Assembly (NCBI GenBank): GCA_916700875.1
Contig: CAKAKS010000031.1
Span: forward strand, 7,580,977 to 7,644,976
From: Sebastes aleutianus
Lineage: Eukaryota; Chordata; Actinopteri; Perciformes; Sebastidae
Reading direction: 5' to 3'
DNA length: 64,000 nt
This document shows positions 35,220-47,863 of this stretch, piece after piece. The translations under genes and the position numbers were made by a program. The first letter of the stretch is position 1. Every line of letters begins with the position of its first letter. The notes under the pieces are model-generated. The model did not search any database and had not been told where the DNA came from. It saw nothing but the letters and a program-made list of their open reading frames with translations.

Positions 35220-38200
35220 TTAGATGGCCTCACTTGTCACGGCTTCTTTTGACCGTGCAGCTTTTCTGAAATAAAAGAAAAAAAAAGAATAAAAACAGTG
35301 AAGGAGCATGAAGCTACAATAAGAAGCCTCTGACACACTTTTTCCATATCAAGTATTCTAAGTATAATTAGTGCATTTTAGAAATGTTATGTTACAGAGT
35401 CATGATACATTAACTGAAGATACTGTACCACACCTTTTTTGTTTCCGGGACATGAGTACGATTGTTGTTATAATTACAATCAGTGCTAACGCTCCAATGA
35501 CTGAACCGGCAACAATTCCTGCGATGTTACCTGAAAAATGACAAAGATGTTTGTTTTTTTTAAAAAACCAGAGGCTCCAGGGCAATTGACAAGTATTTAC
35601 ATTAGTTTGTTTGATTATTTTTTCTTTTTTTTTTACCTTAACCAGATAGTTAACTGTATTGATTCAGACAGGAAGAGAGAGTACAGTACATGCAACAAAG
35701 CTCCCAAATCAACCACCATTTTTCATTGCTCTGCTTCCTAAAGGTGTTTCTGTTTGTGTTTTGATTCAGATTTTTTTCTTGTCCAATTTATTGGCACACA
35801 TTGGGTACATGTTGTACTTCCGTCTCTAATAGAAAGTATTTTTTGTGTTGCTGGTGAACATACTGAACATTTCTTATGAAGGACTTTATTGATTTAAATA
35901 TATGGTTACTATAGCCTTTGAGTGCATGTATTTGTTTCAATAGAGAGGAACAAAAGTTCATCCTCAGCCATTTGTGACTATCCTACAGTATACTTGCAGG
36001 CTATGCAGGTAGCTTAAACTACCTACTGTATGTCTATAGTCACACTTGAGGTGTGGTTCTAGGTATGGCAATGTCTGTTGGTCAGTCGGTTGGTTCACCA
36101 CTTAAGTCCAGACTGATCTACTGGACAGATTGGCACAAAATCTTGTACAGACACTCATGACGCCCAGAGGATGAATCCTAATGACTTTGGTGATACTCTG
36201 ACTTTCTAGCTACACATGAGGGTAACATTTGTAGTTTTGAATGAAATCTCTTCTCAGCTACTGTCACAAAAATGTGCGTAGACAATCATTGTCCCCAGAG
36301 GATGAATTGTAAACACTGATGATCCCTGAACTTTTCTTCTAGCACCATCAAGGGCTCAGCTTTGAGTTTAGCATGCCTACACTGGTTTATATGCTGCTAC
36401 TACTGTAAACATAAGCCCCTTTCATACAGATATTATGCAATACTGCCGTAAAGGAGGGTTAGCCGCCGTTACGCCGGCTTTGCTTTTTCACATTTAACGA
36501 AACAATGGCGTCATAATGCCAACCCCGGTGTATGATTTTACATAGCACGTCGGCATCGCAAAGCAAAAAGTGAGTGTCGTAAAGCACAAAAGCATCGGTG
36601 TCTAGCGTGCGTGTGCATATAGACATCAGCTAGGCTCTGTGACTACTTCTGCTACAACTCTGCCCTTCTGTGAAGCTGTATGTTTCTCATAGGACTGGGA
36701 TAAATGGCCACATTACTCACCCCGCTGTTTCTTGGATGAACTGCACACTGGCAAACATCAATGTCTGCTCAAGTGTAGTACGGGAAAAAGTGGATGAGCC
36801 TATGAAGGCCATGATCATGACAGGAAAAAGCCTCGTGCAGTCACAGGGCAAGTGTGAGTGAATTACTTTCGGCGCGACAGCAGAGCTCTTTAGCCTAATT
36901 TCGACCGAACAGCCAAACTTGTTGGTAATAGGATGCGGTCCTAATTAGACTGAAATGGCCGCTATAACAATCCAGATTTACAAACCAGTCAGAAAGGCAC
37001 CACTTAACACGTTTCAGGTCAATATGTCGTTGTGTATGTTTGTGAAAAAGTAATGTTCATATGGGGTCCACAGCAAGGGGCACGGCCCATAGAAGGAAGG
37101 TGTTTGCTTTTATTCAGACATTTTCTGAATTATGGGTATAAGATAGGCCTATATTGTGGTGAAGGAAGGGACCATAGTTGCATTGCTAAGTTCTTGATGT
37201 GTGCATTTTTATCAATCAAAGGTCTTATAAGTAATTCTCACTTACAGAAATATTTGTGTAAAAAGGTCATGAGAGTGATTTCAATTTTGTGCATTTCAAC
37301 ACTTCAGAGCTGATTGGATGGATCAAATGATGCATACAAGGACACACACACACACACACACACATGCATGCTCAAATCAGAAGATCAGAATCATTGGACA
37401 GGACTGATTTCATTATTTATTCATACTGGGAACCACGCAGTTCGTGTCTTCTCCAGACCACAGGCCGTTCTCCTGGCATACGCGCTCTGCCGATCCTTTG
37501 AGAGTGTAGCCGTCATCGCAGGAAAGCTGCACCTTAGCTCCTTGCAAATATCTGGTCCCATTCTTCTCTCCATTAGCCGGAGGTGAAAGCCATCCACAAG
37601 ATATCACTGCAACAGTATAACAATAACTATCAGCGAATCCATGTAAATGTACATAATAATCACTTTTTCATCTTATGTTTTTATACTCTCACCTCGCTTT
37701 AGATCCTCCACAAGAGAAACGTGACTCTGGAAAGACTCCTTGGTAGCATTTCCCATTCTTGGACTACGACCTACCAGGATGTCATACCTATAGGACAGAG
37801 GTACGGATCAGAAAACGAGCTGCTGTAGTTAAGAAAATTAATTCGCTGCAATAGAAATGGCTTGCATTTACATAAAGTTGAAAATTGAATCATCAGAAGT
37901 CGGGATATCGTTACTTTTAACCCCTGTGTGGGTCAAACCATAGAAAGAAATAGGAGTAGGAGGGTCATTGAACAGTTTGCTGTGTTATTTGACTAGTACA
38001 AAAGAAAATGGCGATAGTTGTTAATTGTTATGGTGACAACAGAACCCACGTTAGTGGGGCCTTAAAGTGTGTGGTCACAGTTTGCCAGGAAGAGAACGGA
38101 CGCAGCTTCCGGAGACAGTTCGACTCATTTTCTGTTATCAGTGCAGCACCAAAGCCTGGCGGAACCTGCCCAAGAGCTAACCAGCTTGTCATCGTTACTG

Positions 38201-41200
38201 CAAAACTTCACCTCAGTGAGTCCGTGAAGACGGCTTAGTTTATGCGGAAGTCAGCCGCTATGGCCACGATACACATATAAATTGACGTCGCACTGATCAT
38301 CCTGCTACGCTGATTTGGGAATGTCCATTCTATTTCTATGGGTCAAACGCTGAAAGCACCTCGTCCTACATTTCCCATAATGCATCTGGTCTTTTGTGGG
38401 ATCTCCTTGCCTGGTCAATGCCCATGTTTTTCAAACCCATAACTCTAGTTTGCAATGAAGGCTTTTCGTACTCTACACAAGCCTCAGCCGAGATAACCTG
38501 ATGACATCACTGTGACATCATCAGGGTTATTTCGTAAGACTTTAGAAAGCTCCCTTCTGAGCCACAAAAGACACAGTTTTACGGCGAATTCACACGAGAG
38601 CAGTGGCGAAGTGCGGCCTGCAGCGAGCTGCCATGCAATGTCTATGAAAAGATGCGGCCGTTTGATTCTGCGGCGAAGTGCGGCTAAACAAAAGTTGGGA
38701 AAAGTTTAACTTTTAGTGGCGAAATGCGGCCAGAGAATGCCTACAGCCAATCAGTAAACAGATCATGTAACTCCTGTGACATGTTGACCTATGCTACAAA
38801 GAATTTCTTCCGACCTGAAACACATGAATATGCCTCTCAGCCGCAGAAAACTGTAATTATTGCGACGAGCCGCACTTAACTTCATGTGTAAAATTGGCAG
38901 AGTGCCCCTTTAAGAGAATTGAGTTCATTCTTACTGAGATGGCCAACGTTCATTATTATTATAATGAATAAAAGTAGATAAAAAGTAGATAAAAGTCTTC
39001 TTGTCATACCTACAGAACTGAGCGCCCTCTCCAGAGCATAACTCAGATGCCTGATTGGCTAATGGATCATCTGGATTCTCAGGGACAGAAAACACTGGAA
39101 TAAAACTAACGTCATGTCTGGGAGCGTAGTTATATGCGTCCAGAAGATATTCTGAATCATATGTGAACAAGGCAGACTCGTTGTTTACGGCCCCTGTAAG
39201 ACAAAAAGAAAGATACACAGCATTAAAAGTACTGAAATTTAAGTGGAACCTTTGCAACATTATCTGCTGATGTTTCATAAAGTGAGTGATTTCCTAGAAT
39301 GCAAATGCCTGATCTATGCATGAAAAGACAAAAAGAGAAGTATGTATTCCCACTATGAAAGGGTAACTTGAAGGGGAAATGACCCCAAACAGGAAACAGT
39401 GTGACAAGAAATGGAGTGGCGAAAAGACCTTAAACTTTGGTGACCTGTGTTTAATTCTTCCTGACTAATATCCCAAATAATCTACTGTGAGACAGGAACA
39501 CAAACAACCTGGCCAAAGTCCTGATCTTACTCTCGTAGTTGCCTAATGTTAGCCTTAACTAAATTTGTTTTACTTATCGATCGAACTAATCATTACCTAC
39601 TCTACCAATTCAAATATTTACATTATGAATGTGTTGTTTCTCATTATGTGGGTGACATCTCATCTCTCTCGAGTATTGCTGAAAGAACATACTCTTAATT
39701 CACATCAAATTCCACGCCTATTTAACTACATTTCAAGAGGTTTTGTTGGGTATATAGCTCACACAGCTCATACATAAAAGTAGGTTCACAATAGGACATA
39801 AACACCACGTGAATTTGAAACAACAGCACCTAATCTGCATTGTGAATCATTTCTTACAGCTTGCCCCGAAGCTGAACACCTCCTCTGGATTGTTGGGGTC
39901 CCGCACAAGTTCACCGTTGCTGAGAGCGAGGTCGTCACTGGCGTAACCGTTCATCTTTCCCAGCAGTCCGAGAGTGGCGTCTTTGAAGTCCTCTGGCAGG
40001 AGCACGGTTGTCGTCATGGTTCCCTCTCTCAGTCGCACTTCCACCCCGGCTCCACTCGGGAACATCACGGTCACATTTGTAGAGGTAGGAGAAAACACAA
40101 ACACACCTAGAAGGGAGATTTGGTCAGAATAAAGGCAGTTGTTGTAGTTTTAACAAGATGATATCAAGACTTCACTTTGAAGACCCTGAAAGCATATTTC
40201 CTCTCAATCAGCTTCTTACTATGTGAGTCATAGTAAGACAACGTTCTGCCAAATTTGGAACAGTTTGTCATTTCACATCTCTGCATGTGTAAGCAGCATT
40301 TTACTGTTGTAGCTGGTCAAAGTCGAGGTTATTCTTTGTTTTTATCACAGTGTCATAAATGTATGGACTGTGTCTAAATTTCTACTTACTGTCAAATAAA
40401 ACTAACAAAGGGAATACATTTTATTCAAGATTTCATCAGGGGCATGGACGCATTACTCAATGGGCCTACTGGGCACAGGCCCAACAGGTTAGGGGGGGCA
40501 CTGGGCCAGAGCCTCTGTTTGAGGTTACTGCTAATATTTCTTGTTGGGAAGTCAAAAAGAGACATAAAACCACCAAAAGGAGACAGGATACGACAACAAA
40601 GAGACGCAAAGCGACCAAAAAGAGACACAAAACAGCCAAAAAGAAACACAAAACAACTAAAAAGAGACAGGATATGACAACAAAGGGACACAAAATGTCT
40701 ACAAACGAATGCAAAACAACCCAAAAGTGACAGGATATGACAACAAAGATAAGCAAAACGTCTACAAAGAGATGCAAAATGACCAAAAATATGTCTCTTT
40801 GAATCAGTGGCTCTTGTTCTTATGTAGGAGGGGTGGGGGCCCTTTACATGTCTATGCCCTGGGGCCCAATCCGTCCATGATCAGGGTTAGTAAAATCATT
40901 GACTCCCATCATAAGCAGAAAGGCCAATCAGGGTCTCACCACGCAGGTCCATCCACCTCTGCTCAGAAAAGGAGAGGGTTTTCTGGTTCTGCAGTACTTC
41001 AAGGCCATTGTGACCGGCGACCAGCCGCACCTCAACAACATCCGATGCTCTTTCTTTCATGGCTACGGCCGTCAACGTTGTGGCTTTTATCGTTTCTGGT
41101 GAGAGAAACAGATCAATGAATGGTTTATGTGCATTTTTATTCAAATGTTTGTTATCGTTATTTAGTGGTAGCATTTATTGATCGTTGTTGAGATAGACCG

Positions 41201-44200
41201 AAACTTTTAAAAACTCACCATTCACAGGCTCTGTTCTGCCTTGGATTGTCAGGCGTTTCCTTAATGAGGTCACCAAAGTGTACTCCCCGAGGCCATTGAA
41301 GGAGTAGCGGACACCATCAAATGTTATGAAGTGGGGATCTCCAAACACCACAGCTGTCATTACACACAAAACAATTAAGATTTCATATTTAACAATAATC
41401 ACATAAAAACACATAAATCGTAATAACGATTCACTCACCTGAGCTGGGTGACTGGTAACGCCTGCAGTCACTGGAGGGCCGGTGTTTGAAGTAGACGTGG
41501 CAGTTGTCAGACCACAGGCAGCAGTAGTAGAAGCTGAGGACGTCATAGACCCAGTGGGACTCCCCAGGAACGCGAGGGGGATTATTGAATGGGGGTGAGC
41601 CCCAGTCGTGTGCTCGGTCTGGAGTGCTTCCCCCACTCGAGTCTGCTGTCAGCATCTGAGCGCCCGTGCTGTCATAGCAGCACTGTTGTCCCGCTCCATA
41701 TTTAGGACTGTTGATACATTTCCAAAAACATTGTCAATTAAAATAATGAATTCTACTGCAACCAAAACCTTAAACAAGAGTCTACAGCTACACTATAGGC
41801 TCTATAGGCACAGTGGGGCTTTGAGCTAAATGCTAACTTGAGCGCACAATGACAATGCTAACTTGCTGATGTTAAGTAATGCTTACCATTTTTACCATCT
41901 TAAAGGTCCCATATTATAAAAAAGTGAGATTTTCATGTTTTCTTATTATAAAGCCGGCTTAAGTCTTATATAAATACTGTGAAAGTATCGAAACGCTCAA
42001 TCCACAGGGAAATAGACACACCCCGTATTCAGAAACTCTGCATTTGAAACAAGCTGTGAGGATTTCTGTCCATTTGTGATGTCACAAATATACAATATTT
42101 AGACCCTTTACACAGATTTAAACGTAAAAATTCGAAATGTGTCCCAGTTTATTCCTGGTTGCAGTGTATGTGAATGTCATCAGCTGATAGGAAGTACACA
42201 TGGACCCAAGCTGTTTCATAGCAACGCAATTCTGTTGCAATTTCGTCGCAAAATTAGAGAGTTTACCATGCAAATTATATACATGTAAATACTGGGGCTG
42301 TGTCCAAAATCATTCAGTCATTCACTTCTCCCTACTCACTATCCAGGGAGTTCTATGTAGAGGACTATATAGTGAGCTCATCTGCAAAATAAGACACTTT
42401 TGGACACTACTCAGGTCATGTTCTCTGCGCCTTTTATTACGTCATTGCTGTCGCACAATTAAAACAAGCCAGATCAACGTCTGCTGGGATCCATACTGTA
42501 TGTAAACTATTTTATTGAGTTGTCTCTTAGCGAACTGCTCTGACTTAATTTAAGTTCCCCTTGGTAAGCAGTGATGCAGTGTATGAGACTAGGGCTTTTA
42601 TTGTGAATGGTAAGAATTAATTGTGAATGTTTCAATAAGCGTATTTTCCCAAATTGATAAATACAAAGTACTTTGTGGCCGTTTGTGTAGTGATGCGCTG
42701 CTCTGCTCATATTAAATACATTATTTTTGCGCCACAACTAAATGGATTTTGTCTCGTCCATCTGCCATTTTTCAATCAGCGCAATGCATGAAGGTATATA
42801 GTGTTCGGTTCGTGACCATCGTTGTCCACTACTTTTTACGATACATTGTGGGGCACTTTGAGTCCACTACATAGGGTATAATAATTCTCACTAAACATTC
42901 GGACAGCACTACAAAATGGCAAACGCCCTATATAGGATGCATTGCTAATGATGTAAATGCATTTGTGCTACTTAGAATATAATCTTGACACCCGACCGTG
43001 AGGACAAGTATACAGTTGTGAGTGAAGGACTCACCTGGCTTGTATAGCCCTCACACAGTGAACACTCCCAGGGTGGTAGGTGCACACGCTCCCCTTCTCT
43101 ATATCACAGCCATAGTCAGTCTGAGGAGAGAGAGAGAGACACAGCGTCTGTAACCAGGCCGCCAAATGTGCATTTCACTGTGTTCATGTATATACTGCAG
43201 TTCAGAATAGTCCTCATCAATACACTCCGTCACTAGCTGCACACATGCAGTTTCAACACTCTATATGTCACTCACCTGCCATTGGAAGACTAATGGCTTT
43301 GCCTAACCCTAACTGTAAATAAGATAAAAGGCATAAGATCGATGCTGAAACGTGTTCAGCTTGCAGAGAATGCTTGTAAATGCAACAGTTAGGGGAGACC
43401 TCCCCTTGACTTTTAACTGATAAGCAGTGAGCATTAGTGAAAGGGTACGGCCACCGACAATCACCATAAATACATTGAGTAACGACATACTTTTATCTAG
43501 CTAGATCCCAGCACATAAAGGGAAATTCCTGTACTGTGATGATGTCATTCAGGTAATCTGAGATGTATTAGTTTGCATGTGTGTTTTATGTTTATCTTTA
43601 AATGGCATCTGCTTATGCCTATGTGTCCAAGATAGATAGATAGATAGACAGCCAAATCTAAACTTGCCACTATTCTTCACACTTACATGAAACCTCCCAG
43701 TGTCTGCTCTCGCTTGAGCCAGAGTGCAGGGACAGTCTATGATCTCACTGAGGAAGTTGGGCAGCTGATTTTCCAGCTGGTCCCATGCTACACATTTCTC
43801 CAGGGCCCAAGCTGTTGAGTTCCGCCTGAACTTCTCCTCCAGATGCCAGGCCAGAGCGTGATCCTCAGTCCATACGGCTTGTACATTCCTAAATGAAACA
43901 CATGACAAGTATTGTACAGCTGACAACTCAAATACTATTTTTTTATGACAGTCATCTATATCAGTGGTTCCCAACCTGGGGGTCTGGGCCCCCCCCCCCC
44001 CCTTAGGGCGCACCAGAATTTGTCTGCTATGAGGTTGTCAAAATTAGATTTGCTCATGTATAACTAAAATCATAAAAAAAAACACTTACTGGATAATTTA
44101 TACAAAAGTCTGTATTTGAAACTATTTAAAAAGGTATATTTTTTGCTGCTTGATTGCAAAATCTAACATAATATTTTGCTTCGATCCATATTTGTTGGCG

Positions 44201-46034
44201 TTTAGCCTTTCAAAGACAACATTTTTACTGGGGTCAAAAACCTATTTACTCTCCCACTTGATGCACACAAAGGGAGGCCCACACCTGTATTCATGGGACG
44301 GTTTAGCAGCAATCTAGCAACACCATAACTTACATTTATTTAACCACAATAACAAAAAGTCTATTTTTGGCTCTAACACTATTATAGTGAATGAAGTCAT
44401 AGTGAAGTTATAGTGTGCTTCAGTGTGCTTTGGACCTGCTCTCTGAAGTCTCTCCTGTTACAAAATGCCCTGTTTTGTGAGCACCGGACAGGTTTACTAT
44501 TCCTTGTGAAACGATTGAAGCACGTTTAACCTCCTTTCTTTGAATCCATCAAGACGTCATCACTTTATTTATGTGGATGAAACTGACGAGTTCTATTCAT
44601 TAAAGAAAGTTGCATCACTTTATTCAAATTGATTATTTTGTTTGAGGATTTGTCATTTTTTTTAGGGTGATGACGTTCAGCTTTTCTTAGATACAAGTAG
44701 GGGAGGTTTCAAGGACAATAGGTTGGGAACCACTGATCTGTATTATAGGAAGTGTTCGTACATACCACATGCCATCAGGGTTGGTACTGAGGCTGATACG
44801 TAGAGAGCCAAGCTCCCAACTTGCAAAGCCGTTCTCTGCTGGTTTGGGCAAAAAGCTAAAGGAACCATTGTTGAGCTGATCCTTTGCAAGTGAGTACAGG
44901 TACTCCCACTCACCCTGCCAGTCGGATGTATAGGGTTTTCCTTGAGAGAAACATTTTACAGAATTCAGCGTTTTTACCCAATTAATAATCATGTGATCTA
45001 CAAAGTGTAAACGCAGTGTATAAATAGGCGTACTCACCTGTCTCCCTGTATCCCCAGAGCTCTATATTGACCCTCTCTGCTCTGACCAAAGAGGTATTCC
45101 ATGTCATCTCAAGATTGCCTCCAACTCCCGGTGTACCATAGTACTGCCATTTTGTCGAGTTGACCAGAGTCGCCTTAAAGTGGGCATCTAACTTGCCAGT
45201 ATGTACTGTAGCAACACATTTGAATCAAATAAATCATATATCAAGGTCAGTTTGACATTAAATTGTAAAGAATGCGTTGTATGGAAGAGTTTTGAGGTCA
45301 TCCTCTCAAGAATATATAGACAGTTACTGTACCTGAGAGCCAGGTTGCATCTCTATTGAATGTAGTGCCATTATCAGAGGAGATGCGCAAGGGAACCCAT
45401 CCTGTTTCATACAATAGTGGGGAGATACAATGGCCTCTACTGTTTTCATCCACATACCCTACAGTATCGATATTGTCCTTGAACCTGCCATTATAAAAGA
45501 ATAATCAGCGTGTTTCTATACTGTACTGTATAATATTATAATTTATCTTAACCATAATCGAAAGGAATTTGTAAACATCGAGGTGTAAAAGAAAGTCTTA
45601 CCTGCATACAATCTCTGAAGTGTTACTGAAACTCACGTCAGGGACAATAAAATCTGTCCCGCCCAAGATGATCCCGGAATATGGAAAGATTTCCACACAG
45701 TACTCTTTATAGTCTGTGCAGCAGGTCTTCAGAGACGTGCATGTCGAGTGGCATGAACATGACCCAGAATTTTCCCCACACAGTCCTTCACATGTCCATC
45801 CTGTACAAAATAAAGAGGAATAGGGCTTAAGTACAGAGTCTAGAGTGTGCCACAGGTTTCATTTTGAAATTTATGAATCTAAAAGCAATTTATGGTTATA
45901 GTATTTTTTCCAACTGTCAGAGACGAAATTCAATATATATTACAATTTAGTTTGAGTGTGTACTACTTACCTAATGTCATGCAGATACATGAAACCAGAA
46001 GGACAAATACTACTGCTGTGAATCTTTCCGTCAT
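35220..46034 (-). CDS. susd2: Sushi domain-containing protein 2
   Basis: Sixteen exons on the minus strand: 46034-45971, 45800-45602, 45484-45333, 45205-45038, 44940-44766, 43888-43687, 43120-43035, 41707-41439, 41353-41219, 41095-40940, 40106-39858, 39193-39010, 37787-37693, 37606-37427, 35530-35434, 35265-35220. All join in frame to 818 residues (human 822). Domain order: signal peptide (MTERFTAVVFVLLVSCICM), Cys-rich somatomedin B-like region (exon 2), AMOP domain ('DHALAWHLEEKFRRNSTAW', 'DCPCTLAQARADTGRF', 'QQCCYDSTGAQMLTADSSGG'), von Willebrand D domain with the GDPH cleavage motif, sushi domain (exon 14, 'CGWLSPP' to 'TNC'), one transmembrane helix (exon 15) and a short basic tail. SUSD2 is a type I surface glycoprotein linked to cell adhesion and a marker of mesenchymal and naive pluripotent cells in mammals. 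Introns carry a hAT element and several repeats. The gene appears intact. Confidence 0.95.
36090..36380. repeat. Dispersed repeat in susd2 intron 14
   Basis: Contains 'cagattggcacaaaatcttg', 'gaggatgaatcctaatgact' and 'ctagcaccatcaagggctca', matching the family at 8870-9170 and 17640-17750. It belongs to a decayed, widely spread fish element. Confidence 0.6.
40440..40890. mobile_element. Repeat element with internal minisatellite in susd2 intron 10
   Basis: The flanks 'gggcctactgggcacaggcc' and 'atgtctatgccctggggccc' are related in inverted orientation and enclose a minisatellite (about 40550-40790). Its units follow 'gaccaaaaagagacacaaaa' and 'gacaggatatgacaacaaag'. The minisatellite gives long artefactual open frames (Lys/Thr-rich on +, Phe/Val/Leu-rich on -), which are not genes. 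Confidence 0.75.
41331..41342 (-). other. susd2: GDPH motif codons in SUSD2
   Basis: The codons for Gly-Asp-Pro-His, in 'VVFGDPHFITFDG', start the von Willebrand D domain. In mammalian SUSD2 and related mucins the Asp-Pro bond is cleaved, leaving two disulfide-linked parts. Conservation here predicts the fish protein is processed the same way. Confidence 0.75.
41780..42290. repeat. Two dispersed repeats in susd2 intron 7
   Basis: About 41780-41890 has 'tttgagctaaatgctaactt' and 'cttaccatttttaccatctt', belonging to the family at 8870-9610. From about 41899 an element begins 'aaaggtcccatattataaaa' and continues through 'ggaaatagacacaccccgta' and 'tttgtgatgtcac', a style common in spiny-rayed fish genomes. 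Confidence 0.6.
42290..42930. repeat. Dispersed element with GGCTGTGTCC-type end
   Basis: Starts 'ctggggctgtgtccaaaatc' with 'ccctactcactatccaggga' and ends near 'cattcggacagcactacaaa' plus 'atggc'. These are partly inverted counterparts (GTGTCC against GGACAG, CACTATA against ACTACATAGGGTATA). Non-coding, with a decayed interior. Confidence 0.5.
43962..44735. mobile_element. Non-autonomous hAT element with 8-bp target duplication
   Basis: 774 bp in susd2 intron 5. Terminal inverted repeats are CAGTGGTTCCCAACCT on the left and AGGTTGGGAACCACTG on the right, the classic hAT/Charlie-type end. Flanking octamers are ATCTATAT (43954-43961) and ATCTGTAT (44736-44743), differing at one position, as expected for an hAT 8-bp target-site duplication. 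A poly-C tract follows the left end. No transposase frame. It is one of the better preserved insertions in the window. Confidence 0.9.
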
Positions 46035-47863
46035 GACTGAAGTTTCTGCTGCTCTCTAGGCTGCTTCTACGATTTAGTCCCAGATATATATACTCAGCAT
46101 TTTTCTAAACCTTGGCCCTTTTCATCACAGGCATTTACAAACATCTGGTTTAATCATCAACCAGAGGTAATTATGGTAGCAATTCTGACTGTATAACCTC
46201 ACGCGACTACCTTTGACCATCTCTCACTTCAGTGCCAATCAGATTTATTATCTGCTTAATAGATTTCAGATTGTATGTTGGACACGCAGTAACTCACCTT
46301 GGCTCTTACTTATTATCATATTTAGATAAAGATACAACTAATCAAGAAACAGTTATGGGGATAATGGCTCAATAAAACATGCTGTCATGTGTAGAGAATA
46401 TTATATAATAGCAGTCCTATTCAATAGTACAATGATGTGAAATACAGTACGTGACATACTGTGTATTTAATTATTTATTAACATTATGTATCACAGCAGG
46501 GCCTTCAGTCCAAAATGGGCTTTCTTTCAAGGCAAGAATGTACATTAGCGTTTTAAAATGCTGACTTTGAGCATGTCGAACTGTAGTTGTTGTTTTTTCT
46601 TTTACATGAGAGGAGAATAACATTCATAATTTAGATGCAATCTTTATTTATTTTTATTATTTATCTATTTTTTATCTCTCTTTTTTTTATCCTGCATCAG
46701 CATTTTCCTTCTTGTTCTAAAAAAGCTAATGTTTGCTGAAACAGTGATTCATAGAATAAAGAATACAAAGATCACATATGAGTCATGAGGGTCCAATTTT
46801 CAGCCTGAAAGTTAGTATACCAACATGATCAAATTCTGACAACATATACAGACTGATGAAAGCTTTACTTGTTTTGGGGGGGAATATGAGGATTTGAGAA
46901 TTTTTTTCTGAACAGTTTACTGTTAGAACTGTAAGACTTCTGTCATTTTCTTTTCATGTTGGTCTTTGTGTTGTCCAGCAGAGTGTGCTGCAGATTAAAT
47001 TATACTGCACAATCCAATGCTGCCTTCACTGAGACAAAATGTAATAATTCAGAAGACAACAAGTTACACTTTTATGCCCCACGTCCTCATTTGTTTCCTG
47101 GCCACCCATTCAGCATCACCTTAAAGTTGAGGGTAGATCTAATTCTTTACCTGACTTCATCTCAAAAAGTGTGTTGATTTCCCTCAGAGGTTTTATTACC
47201 CAACATGAAAACAATCCTGGAGGAGGGGACATGTAAGGCCAGCAGTAGGCCAGTAGGGAGAGCTGCTACCTCAGGAATCATCTCAGTTACTTATACTTGT
47301 GTATAGATTGTCAAGCATGCATTTGGTGTATTTTTGCTCTGTACTAAAGTAATTTACTCACAAAAAAAATGCATGTGCTTTTTACATGCAGTGCATTGTG
47401 ATTTAACATGTTTTAATGTAACAGTACAACATGGGTGAGGTATTATAAACATTCATGGCTGCACACATACGTGATAGTTTTCGCTACTGTTATCATCTAG
47501 ACAGAATACATTTAATACAAAAAAAAGATTACAAGTGCTTCTATTCATTAAGGATGGGTTGATTTCCATGAATCTGACCCGGGATCAGTTTCTTCACTTA
47601 GAGATGAATTAAACTCCAGTCCAGACTGTAGGAACAAGCAGACCCAATGATGTTCTGGCTACTGTTAGTTTGTTGTCTGCTTTACAACTAGGATATTGGC
47701 AGTGTAATATTTGCATATAACATGATTGGATAACATTGTCATAAAGATGCAAAAAATAAAAAAACAGCTGAAATGACACACAATTGGCAACAACCATGGA
47801 GCAGGATTACAGAACAAACACGGCTGTTACTAAAATTTGCAGCACCCCAAATCACTGGACTCA
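46035..47863. other. Interval between susd2 and myo1h
   Basis: Nothing coding was recognised. It should include the susd2 promoter on its left and the myo1h 3' UTR on its right. A TTTATT (AATAAA on -) near 47193 is a possible myo1h polyadenylation signal. Confidence 0.4.

Noticed and set aside
40359..40786. Lys/Thr-rich and Phe/Val/Leu-rich open frames on both strands
   Set aside because: Produced by the minisatellite; repetitive composition on both strands with no start context or homology.
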